Translations under genes and position numbers: made by a program
Part shown: positions 33,020-44,100 of the stretch, piece by piece
Numbering within the stretch: the first letter of the stretch is position 1
Layout of the letters: each line of letters opens with the position of its first letter
Assembly: GCF_032854445.1 (NCBI RefSeq)
Contig: NC_088300.1
Span: 13,893,570-13,957,569 of the forward strand
Origin: Liolophura sinensis
Taxonomy: Eukaryota; Mollusca; Polyplacophora; Chitonida; Chitonidae
Direction: 5' to 3'
Length of the DNA stretch: 64,000 nt
Notes under the pieces: generated by a model
Database searches by the model: none
What the model saw: only the letters and a program-made list of their open reading frames with translations
What the model was told of the DNA's origin: nothing

Positions 33020-35850
33020 CCATTCAGGCTTGAATCCCTATTGTATCTGTTAGGATTTTTTGTTTTCCTTATTGTTATTATTCTCGGCAAAACTGTGACG
33101 CCGTTCTAGCGAAAACGGTTGGGTCAAAGTTTATGAAATTTTGTATGTTTATCTGCATACCTTGAAGTTGTCCATCAAATCTTTTGGGCCTATATGGTCA
33201 CGTTACTTAACGGCCATATTGGATTTTGTTCAAAACCTTTAAAAATCTTCTCTGCAAAACGGCGGATGGGATTGATTTGAAATTTAAACTGTAGTTGCAC
33301 TAAGCCTAGGTACATTCAGGGTGTACTTGAAAACTTGGTGCGTTGAAAAATTGTAGAAGCTCGCTATTGGGTGAATGTCATGTGAGCGAAAAATTCGTTT
33401 TTTGCAAATAACTTCTACACTTTTACAGATGTTGTTGTACAAATAGTCCTGCCTGATGCAGTTTTGGACGCTGTGTCCAGATATGCTAATTTTGGGAAAC
33501 CGGAAGTGACATCATTGAAACTGAAAATGTCAATATCTCCATAACCAACGAAGCTGAGTCGCAGTCTTAAGGCCTGACATCATCCCAAGGAACGAAGAGA
33601 AATTTGACATAACCGGAAGTAGTACATCCCAATACGAAAATGGCTATTTTTACAAGTTTCAAAATTGAAAAACTTCTGCGGCTAAATTAGCATGGCAGAA
33701 ATGCGTGAAATTTAACTAGGTAGTAGGAGTGGGGACTGTCTTTATACAAATAAAAAGTTTAGGTGTCTCAGGTCACGTGACCCAGCGCCATGTTGGGTTG
33801 CTACTAAAAGATTTGGGAAGCATTTTCTTCTGAACTTAACATCCGATTGACCTGACATTCTCTTCATGGAACAACTATTGCCTGTGAATTATTTTGACAT
33901 AGGCAGAATGCAATATGTCCGGAAAAAAACAGAAACGGAAGTGACGTCATTTCAAATCAAAAATTTTGAATTTGAGTCTTTTAAATATGCTACTTGATGT
34001 AATTTGATGTCCTGATCACGAATCTGGTCATATTTTATTCCAATAGTGCATAGTTTTGTCGCAAATTGCGATCGAAGTGCGAAAAGTTGCAATTTTCACC
34101 CATTTTTGGATGTCACATGACACAAAACTGCTATAGTTGCAAAGCTGAAAATGGCTTGAGTGCAAAGGGCTATGTGTGAAAATCTTTCAAATGGCTTATT
34201 AAATGTGAGAGTTCCAGTGCTTGAAAAATTGTTCAAAGGCTGATTTACGATATTTGGCACTTTGACGTCCCCATGTTATACAATGCATTATAAATGCGTT
34301 TATGACTAATATGACAGTAGAAATGTTGACAGCCAGCTACCCAACCTAGTTTGAGGTCCTGATCACGAATCGGATCTTATTTCTTTTTTCTACGATACAT
34401 ATTTTTGTCGCAATTGCGATCGAAGTGCGAAAAGTCACATTTGCGCCATTTTTGCAAATGACTTGACAGAACCTGTTAAAGCTGTAAAGCTGAAGATCAC
34501 CCAATGAATATGTTTCTAGTGCACAGGGATCCACATCTATTGTATATGCGCCGATACATGCACATACCGGCCCTACTGGCTTGAACCCCGGCATTGCTGT
34601 CCCTGACAGCTATATTTTGTTTTTATTATTATTATTCTCACCAAAATTGTCCCGCATTTCTAGAGAAAACTGTCAGTCTGAAATTTTATGAAGTTTTAAC
34701 ATGTTTTTCTGTAGGTATTGAAGTTCTGCACTATAACTTTTTTGGGGAGATGGGGGTCACATGACTTGGCGGCCATATTGGATTTTGATGAAAACCCTAA
34801 AAAATCTTTTTCTCCAGAACGGCCAATGCGAACGAGCTGAAATTGGAAGGGCAGTTGCACAAAACCTAGGCCTATTAAATTTGAGAACAAGAATGTTCTC
34901 CATTGAAAATTGTACAAGCTTGCTATTGGGGTGAAATTGTCATGTGACGAAAAAATCAGTTTTTTGCTAATAATTTCTACAATTTCAAAGAAAAAGTCTG
35001 ACAAATAGTCCTATCTGATGCAGTTTTGGGCGTTGATTCCGAATATGCAATTTTTTTTTTGCAAAACCGGAAGTGACATCATCAAAACTTCAAATGGGTA
35101 TATCTCCAAAAGCAACAAAGCTAGAGATGTAATTTTTAGGTGTAACCTAATCCCAAGGCAAGCAGAAAACTTTTACATAGCTGGAAGTGACATCAGCAAA
35201 CCAGACGTAGTAAATGTCCAAAAGAAAATTGTCATTTTTTAATTTTTCAAAATTGAAAAACTTCCTCAGCTGAAATGTCTCAACAGAAATGCGTGAAACT
35301 TTGGTATGTGATAGATTTGGAGATGTGTTCTTACGAGTAAAAAGTTGGGTGATGCGAGTCACGTGATCTGGCGGCCATGTTGGGTTCAAGTGAAAATATT
35401 TGACAGCCATTTTCTCCAAAACACAATGTCCGATTGACTTGAAATTGAGCACACACAACAAGCGTTCCATGGAGGCTATTTGGACAGAAAATAGGTGCAA
35501 TATGTAAGCAAATTAGGCTTTAATAAGTATGATGTGATGTCATGGAAAAATGAAAAATTTGAATATGAATATGGAAATTTTCCAATCAAAATGCAAAAGC
35601 GCAATTTCCTTGATATTTGCACGCCTTCAAATATTGTCCAAGTTCGATTTACTTTGTTTGGCACATCTAGATATACAAGCTGTATAGTGTACTTACAATG
35701 CACTAATGACTACGAACCATGTAGGCTTTCTAATTAAGTTGGTTATGTATCTATACATTGACACCATTAAAGTAACCGAAAGTGACACCGTATAGGTTGG
35801 CAAAAACGGCTTGAACTCCGGCATCGCTGCTTTAGCAGCTATATTTACAT
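33020..35850. repeat. Two-unit diverged tandem element with hairpin ends
   Basis: Two units of about 1.55 kb and 1.23 kb align over most of their length (shared segments include ggccatattggattttg, ccggaagtgacatcat and aaatagtcct). Each ends with ggcttgaaccccggcat-like sequence, a short hairpin (gctgtccctgacagc; gctgctttagcagc) and tatattt; a remnant of a third end lies at 33028. Inside each unit are shorter repeats. No protein signal. Class unknown; a non-autonomous transposon or satellite-like repeat. Confidence 0.7.
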
Positions 35851-35911
35851 TTGTACTTGGTTCAACTGCTTTGTGTTGGGCAAATTGTATCGTATGTAGA
35901 ACATACGATTA

Positions 35912-36120
35912 CCAATTCCCCAACCTTTGCTCTTGGAAGAGCAACTTTCCGTGCAGTTTAAGCACATTTTTAATTTGAATTCGAAGACAAACTACATTGG
36001 TTTGATTGACCAGTATCAGGGCTTCACAAAAAGTATAATTTAATCATTTAACACAGAATAATGCCTTCATAATATGCTTGAACAAACACCTTACAAACCT
36101 GCAAAAAGGTTGAATTACAG
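35912..36120 (+). mobile_element. MITE family A, copy 3
   Basis: Ends ccaattccccaacctttgct and gcaaaaaggttgaattacag; interior acacagaataatgccttcat closely matches copy 1. It abuts the tandem element ending at 35850. Confidence 0.75.
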
Positions 36121-38240
36121 TAGCAAGGGTTATTGCCTAAGCTGGAGGTATTTTGATGTTGGTTAAGCACCTAGCGAGCTATTCTGTAAAACACGCTTAG
36201 GTTCAGCCTCCAGGTCTATTATGTAACCGCTTACAAGGTGTTGAACCAAAGTCAGATACTGAAAACAAATGGTGATTATGTAAATAATGACGCTTTCGCC
36301 TGCCTGCAACTGATTCATTTTGCGTATTGTTCTGTTTCTAACAATTTTCTTTCATACCATCATTAGTTTCTTCCAGCTTGGAGGTATAAATACATTTAGA
36401 TTCATTTATTATATACCTCCATGCTGAATTCAGTGCAAAGAGAAATTATTAAATTTCACTAAATGTTTATGATGAACATGAATAATGATTTTTATAGAAA
36501 ATGTCCGATCTTTTCCTAAAACATACAAAGAACACAAAAAATGGCAACATACAGCAGAGATCAGCTTTATTCAAATAAACAAGAGCAGCTGATAGGGAAT
36601 CGCATTCTACCCAGAATAAGCTGCAGTGTGAAATAGGCCAAAGTTGAAGTTTAGGAACTGAAGAGTTAGTTGGTGTGTTCATGCTTTTAAGCCTAGACCT
36701 GCTTGCCCCGCTGATGCCGCCAATCTGTCAGTTGTGTAAAATAAACAAAGGTAGGGAGCAAATGGTCTCACCTTTCAAATTTAACTGGTAAATTGCAGAC
36801 TGGTTAAGTGTAGCAGATAATACAACACTCTAGGGAGATTATGTTCCTACACAAACTTTACAAACATTCTTTGTAATCTGGCTTGTACATGTATCAGCAT
36901 TCCCTTAGAAATTCTAAATTCACTTTCGCAAATATCAATCGTTTTTCTAAAATTTATGCTTCTTTCTTTCAAAATTTGTTTCATTTGACCATTTAACAAT
37001 CTTTTACTTGTACAATGCATACCCATAATGCACACTGTCAACATTCAGTTATCAGTAAATGCAATCATGCCCTCTTTGGTACTACTTTATTAAGTTATCT
37101 ATAATGTGTAAACTAAACATATCTACCAGTTCATTCATTTATTGCTCAAACTACAAAAAGAACAAAGACTCCTAACTGACATCACCTTGGCAAATTGCAT
37201 AAACATTTATGTTGCATACTAGCTACTGTCAAAACTGTACCATGCAGTCAATGTAAAGGCAATATGTCATGGTTCTGTCAACAAAGTTTTTTGTGTATGC
37301 CTATATTTCACAGCAAGGTATTCATACCCATGTCTCAACCTGAACACAAATGTCTCAGAACTTAAATCAAATACTGCAAAGAAAATCTGTAACAACTGTA
37401 ACTCAAAACACATTCAAGTACTCATTAGCATGTTATCCTCCAATCTTAAAATCCAAGCCAAAATCAAAATCAAAGTCTCCTATCCTTAAATAAGACTGAG
37501 CAAACATTATGAGTCGCGAAAAGTTCAAACATATGCGATATAACAGGAAGATCTACTCAGTCATGATAAACTTACATACACACCTCAGCAGATTGTTACT
37601 AAATAAGTTTTTTGAACCTTAAGACATGCTTGCCAAACATAACAGAATGAATAACTCTAATTATAGTGAATCTGTGGATATAGCAGTAATGCCAGAAACT
37701 TTAAGATGGACAATGCCATTTGCTCATTTACTGACAGGTGGTTACAAACATGTTCTGACTGAAACAATATCAGTGCCATGAAGAAGTGTCACAATGAAGT
37801 CAAAGTGCATTATGAATTGAAATTATGTTCTGTGTGATACTCTGTATCCTACAGTCACAGATCCTTTGATTTTCTTTCCTTTGAAGTTTGATGTTAACAA
37901 TGACTTGCCATGCTGATCATCAGTAAAAGTATGCTTTTGACATGATCGCTGTATGTTGAACAGGCAAGCTAAAAATTCTCGATAACCTGATAACCATTAC
38001 ATCACATGAGATCTGTGTTTAATATATTTACCATACAGGGACAAGGAATTTTCAAGATTCTCTTATTCCCATTCCTTTTGGGGCCTTCGTAGTAGGAACC
38101 AGTCCACATAACCTTTCGTGTGGCCTTATATGAAGCTCGAGACCTCTTGCCTTCCATCAATATGACAATGTCACGGGGAAAATTTAATCATTGTAACCAA
38201 AGTAGTTTTAACCAACAACCAGTTACATCAAGTCTATGTT

Positions 38241-38340
38241 TTATTTATTTATTTATTTGATTGGTGTTTTACGCCATACATAAAGATATTTCACTCATAA
38301 AATGGCACCCAGCATTATGGTGAGAGGAAACAGGGAAACC
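38241..38340 (-). mobile_element. SINE family 1, 3' fragment
   Basis: Starts with (TTTA)n and ttggtgttttacgccata, the reverse complement of the family tail; body ends after about 100 nt. Confidence 0.75.
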
Positions 38341-39500
38341 CTTAAAGAACAGTCAGTTACATCAAATGCGTACAGGCCATGAGAAAATATTTTCTCAAGC
38401 AGACGCATATTCCCATGTATATGACACACTGACATAGCTACATACAGCTGTGGTTCATGTCAAGGTAAGTAGAACTTGCCTAAGTATGGTGATTTACTCC
38501 AGCCACCCTGGTTTCCTCCACCCGTAACAATCTAGCCAAAATGATTGATGACATAACAATCCAAAACTGTACATAGACACCGGAGAACCTTATACAAAAG
38601 TATGCTGCCCAGCTTGTTACAACAAACTTATACCTTTGCTGAGGTGCTGCCATTTGTTGGTTTTCATCAACATTTTGGAACAACTGGAACATGAGATATA
38701 ACAGATATGCAATGACCTCTAGAATAACCTCTAGAACAGAAAGCTTACACTTATGTACTGTACAAATACATCCCATCTCATTCAAGTACACGTTCTCATC
38801 AATTTTTTCGACATTGAATCAGTTTGAGATATCTGTCACAAGGTATCACTCAAGTCAATAACACAGACAAAAAGTGCTGAAAGACACTGTACCCTAACAG
38901 ATGGTCAGTCACCACAGCAGTTGAGAGGATGCCCAGCTATGAACGGAGCTGTAGACTGCTGACCCACCAAAGAGATCTGAACTGGGGGAATCATGCAGCA
39001 TTGCAGGGCGGTGCAATGTTTATCACATTATGGTCAAAACAGTACAAAAGCAAACAGAATGAAAAAACAGTACAGCTTCCATCACATCAATGAAAGGAAA
39101 TAATACTGAGCGTTTTTCAATCCAGATGACCAAAATTATATTCGTCTGCAGGCATTATGCTAGTGGATTAGAAGCAATGAGATTTCTGTATACGGCAAAG
39201 AAAGAAGTAAATTAGTAAATACCTGGGTGTGACGTACAGATGTGCAACAAAAAGTATGAGTTTACAGTAAAAGACAAAATGAAAGCCTCAAAATAAGCCT
39301 TGCTAAGAACACTGTGGAAAAATTAAAATAATGTACTTGTATACCAATATCTTTACGTGTGATATTAAATATCTTCATGTACCTTCATGACATGACTTTT
39401 CTATGTCATTATCAGTCTCTAAAGCCATCAAATCAATAATGACCATCTACTCCTCAATCACTTGGACGGGAAAAGATAAAAGTATAAGGAATCGGGCTCA

Positions 39501-39726
39501 CGGTCACTTCCACAAAGCCAATTTTGATTTACTGTAAGTCAAAATTTAAAAACCATAAGTAGTACAAAATTTATGGCTGAAGGAGTTAAAATTTTGATAC
39601 GTCTTTAGATAATTCTTGCCAAATGTTCCCAGTTTAAACTTAAACAGTACAAAGATAAGGTTGAAATTTGACCTTGAACAGTTTAACTTTTGACTTAGGC
39701 TAAAACTCACTTTGTGGAATCAGACC
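39501..39726. mobile_element. Inverted-repeat element (CACAAAG type)
   Basis: Left end cggtcacttccacaaagcca and right end with reverse complement ggtctgattccacaaagtga; both continue inward with ttttgacttaggc-like sequence. About 226 bp. Related in its ends to the element at 61689. Confidence 0.5.
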
Positions 39727-39787
39727 TGATGGTACCTGATGGCACCGGTGGGGGTTCGTGGAAAAACTGTCACCAAGGTTCATGTTC

Positions 39788-40054
39788 AAGGATACTAGAA
39801 CTCCACTGAAGTAAAATTCTGCATTTTGCCTTGTGTAGCCCAAAATACTGACTGAACAGTCAAACAGACAGCTGATTTCAAAAAGCTTTCAAAATTTATA
39901 CAACTTTTGCTTTGGTGAAAATAAGGAAAAATCTAACTTGTTTTTTCCAAAATGGTATCATTTTCAGATAATTAATGCAATTCAAGGAATTAAGGGATGA
40001 GACACTCATAATTTTGACATTTTTAGCATTTCTGAATTAAATTCTAGTATCCTT
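39788..40054. mobile_element. MITE with AAGGATACTAGAA ends
   Basis: Left AAGGATACTAGAACT and right reverse complement AAGGATACTAGAATT make a 13-bp perfect inverted repeat around 267 bp of noncoding sequence. Confidence 0.55.
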
Positions 40055-40122
40055 AACGAAAGCCTTATCTTGTCTAGATTTAGAGTTCTGCCATAACCAT
40101 CCAATGAGAGTAGAGTAGTTTG

Positions 40123-41133
40123 TTAGGATACAGCACATGTCTGTCCTTTGTTTGAATGGTCACCAGTGGGTTGTAGTGTATTGGCAGGCTCTCTCTGCTG
40201 CTCCCAAGCTTCAAGCCGGGCCTGGAGAATGGCTTGTAAGTGCTGTGGTAAAACCTCCCAACCCTCATTACACACAGCTCTGTGGGTAAATGCTGCATCC
40301 AAACATAACCTGGGAAAATCAGAAGTCTGATCTGAGCCTCAGCCACTCATGCTAAATACCAAGGCAGCTGTTCTACCTGCCTCACCCTGCACAATGGGCT
40401 ATAGGGATAAAACAGGGTTATTTGACTTAGGCAGTAAGGGGAGAAAGTTAGGTTTTTCAGGATTTTTGTTCTTGGCAGCTTGCAAAAAAATTCTGACTTT
40501 TTTTAGGGCTGCATTTCACCACAAGGATCTGAAAGCTTGACTCCGATTGATAAATCCACATTAAAGAGCCATTTAAAAGCTTCTTGTGAAGACCGATTTC
40601 ACATAAAAAAAAACTTAGGTGTTGGCATTGAAAGTACATTGTGAATCACCAGTAAACACCAATCAATGAAGCACTCAATATTTTGCCAGTTATGCTGAAA
40701 AGCTTGAGCCATACCTCAATACAAGTATAAATACATACAAAGGCTGATTATACAGTGCATATAATACATATATCCTGATAACATCCCTTGTAGTTTAATT
40801 TATGCTATAAAAGCTGCAAACAAGAAATGAGATGATGTACATGTTAAATTAAAATATAACAATGAAAATAATTGCATCAAATATAATAATTGCATAAAAT
40901 ATAACAATGAAAATAATTGCATCAAAAAATCTCTGTTTTAACCATTTGCAGTACATTTAGATTTCAAGCCTTCTCACCATGGTCAAAGATACGATCTGAT
41001 GTGAGCCTATTGCACACTGCATGGAATGACAGAAAAAAAAAGTCACAATACTGAGTGAAGAAAACTGTACATGGTCTTACCTTAGCAGTGACTTAGGGGA
41101 CAGCCGGAATTCCAGGATATCATTACAGTGTCT
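40123..41133 (-). CDS. KLHDC2-like C-terminal exons: BC-box and CUL2-box-like region
   Basis: Exon 9 (41133-41081) encodes RHCNDILEFRLSPKSLLR and exon 10 (40309-40123) continues LCLDAAF, then WEVLPQHLQAILQARL, ending TCAVS and TAA. Together SLLRLCLDAA matches the elongin BC-box pattern SLxxxCxxxA exactly, split by the intron. LPQHLQAIL downstream resembles a CUL2 box. Vertebrate KLHDC2 has the aligned region PKSLVRLSLEAV and LPKHLLHSV, so the assignment is solid. The role as a cullin adaptor is known for the family and inferred here. Confidence 0.87.
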
Positions 41134-44100
41134 CTGTGAATGTAATGTCAGAGATATGACTATTATCATGAGTGTAAGACATCTATTCATAATTTCAAGT
41201 ATTCGGGCCACTTACAATAAGCAGAAGGGGATAAATACCACGGAGCTACATGTACATGAGCAAATTGCTGATTTTTGCAGATTCCTGAAAGTTCAAGTAC
41301 TACAGGACACCAAAACTATCATATTTCATGGCTAGGGACATTCTGATTAATTCTTCAGAAAGAATTTCTTACCTAGAAGCTAAATTTTTCATTTTTTATG
41401 GTAAAGTCAGATTCAAGGCCCATCTTGTCTGGGTTAAGTTCACTTAAGTTTTCACCGCCAGTGCTCTAGTCACATGACCAAATAATGCACTGATGATTGG
41501 CTCAGAGTGACATCCCTGCAAAAACCATTAGGAATCTAGAGGTACACAATCGCTAATCTATTCTCAATGTCTCAAAACAGTTAATCAGCTTTTCTTGTTT
41601 TGCAATCTCACCATCCCTGCTCACTGATAATAGGCCTTTACGACCTGTCAATCAACAACACGCAATGGGGAACTACTAAAACCCCTTTCCCGTCTGTATC
41701 AAGATGGTCCAAAGCTGTGAACTCATTTGGTCTTTCCTTGTATATGTGTGCTCATATTGAACTGGGGGTTTGATGACGTTGCCATAGGAGGAGTTGATTC
41801 CATAGAAATCATCCCATGTGAGTCATCAATCAGGGAATAGATCAAATATGTGAATATGATGTCTAACACTGATAAAGTCAAGACCTGTCAAAATACTGGC
41901 TCACATGAGACTAAGCGTGTCTGGTCAGATAGAAAAGGCTGCCTTTCTAGTTCAGTTATATAAAGACATGCAGCACAATTCCTCGGGTCTTACATGTCTT
42001 TACATGATAATAAAAGATATGTTCCTGTATACAGTATAGCTCAGTATCAACTGCAGCTTGAAATCAACCCATTAATACAATAAACAATCTTACATAATTA
42101 TTAAAATCTCACATATTTTTTAAAATGTTTGTCTGTCTAACAACAGTTATGGTTCAGGAAGGGAAGCCATAGATGAATTTACTTACAATATCTGACAATA
42201 AGCTGAGGATATCAGTAGAACATCCTCCAAACACGAGGATATCCTCATCTGGTGTCACACAGCATGTGTGCCACAACCGAGGATGCTCCATGGATCTCCT
42301 CAGTTTTGTCCACTGTACCAGGTTCACATCAAACAGCCAGGCATCCCCTGTAACATTGCCAGAGAAACATGCTATACTTGTCAATGAGATAACATCTTTC
42401 TCACTCACCCATATACATCATCCTTGTCACTGAGATACCAACTTTGTCATCCAAATATCATCCTTGTAACTCAGATACCAACTTTGTCAGTCAGATATCA
42501 TCAGTTTTAGTGAGATAACAACTTTATCACCAGATATCATCCTTGCTGCTCACATTCCAATGTTCAGATTTCAACAGTCACTCAAACATCATCCTTGTCA
42601 CTCACAATCAACTTTGTCACTCAGATATCATCAATGTTACTGAGATAACAACTCTGTCACCAGATATCATCCCTGCTGCTCACATTCCAACGTTGCCACC
42701 CAGTTATGGTTCTTGTCATTCGCAATCAACTTCATCATCCAGATATCATCCTTGTCGCTCACAACTTTGTCACTCAGATAGCATCCTTGTCACTCACAAC
42801 CAACTTTGTCACTCAGATATCATCCTTGTTGCTCACATTCCAACTTCATCATCCAGATATCATCCTTGTCACTCAGGTACCACTTTTGTCACCCAGATAC
42901 CAGCTTTGTCACTCAAAAGCCATCTTTATTAGTCAGACACAAACATTGTCACTGAGATATCAGATATCGTGTCATTATACATGCATAAGTGAAATGTTCT
43001 TGAGAATAACATTTCAAGAAACATACTGACAACAGTGAAAAAACTGTGCTGTTATTTCAGATGTCATCTACATAAAGTTGAGACTTGCAGATGTCTACCG
43101 ACATGTATCTCACTTTGAGTGAACAATCAAATTTTCACTTTTATCCAGGGTTTCCCTTCGACCATTTAGACACATGGTCAAAGACTGACATTTCACTGGG
43201 TTATCCCACCTTGCTGTCCAGACGACAGGAGATGTTCAGCAAACTTCAAAATGTCAGACACGGTATTGTATTGTAATTATGCAGCCTACCATGTAACTTC
43301 AGTTCTGTCATATAGATTGCTGGGAATTATGAATACCTTATAATACATTATCTAGAGAAAGAACTCACACTTATGGTCAAAGACTGAAATTTCACTGGGT
43401 TATTGCTACTGGTTGTTCAGACAACAGATGTTAAGAATACTTTATAATACATTATCTAGAGAAAGAAAGGCTGTGTTTAGTTTAAATCTATCATATTGTT
43501 TACTTGCCTCATTTGCATGTTATCTCGTCGGGCGGACAGTTCAGATCAGTGATGGATTTCCCCTTATAATTCTCTCAACTTACCTTTTTCAGAAAATATA
43601 GGCCCAGGAGGTTTAGATAAGAGTCAAATGCAACTCACTTTTGTATTTAGGTGGATCAACTCAAAATTTCTGAATTTCTTTCAGTGGTATATTCTTTTAA
43701 ATAAAGATCAATCATTAAACTATTCAACAAATCAAAACTATTCCTGTGTAAACCGATGGTAGCATAATTTCAAACAGCTGCCAGCTCATTTTCACAGCCA
43801 AATTTAAACTGTTTTCCACATTTTTATACAAATATGGAAACTATCCAGTGCATTGTAAGAGTTTGCAGTCAATAATTTATCCATATCATACCGGACGATC
43901 AATAAATTAGAGGCTTACAAAACCCAAGTATTCCTTCTCTTACCTAAGGGTTTTTTGTCTTGAGTGTAGCCCCCGTAGAGAAATAGTCTAGGGCCTGAGA
44001 TTTTTGTTAAAGTGTGCCACGATCGTCCACACGGTCTGTTTCCAATAGGTTGTAACCTGAAGGGTAAAGACAACAGCCATGTGTAGACAGATAAAATAAC

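Larger units (their letters stand above)
36121..40122. other. Noncoding stretch after the KLHDC2-like stop
   Basis: On the minus strand this follows the kelch gene stop, so some of it is probably 3' UTR; an AATAAA on that strand at 36571-36566 is a candidate end. It holds a minus-strand SINE fragment (38241-38340), two inverted-repeat elements (39501-39726, 39788-40054) and an imperfect hairpin at about 36375-36428. No gene seen. Confidence 0.5.

Noticed and set aside
33020-35850. A decayed protein-coding transposon
   Set aside because: No reverse transcriptase, transposase or helicase motif could be seen in any frame; only repeated noncoding blocks.
36847-37044. A small minus-strand coding frame
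   Set aside because: No recognisable homology, no splice context, and it lies in AT-rich sequence after the kelch gene stop.
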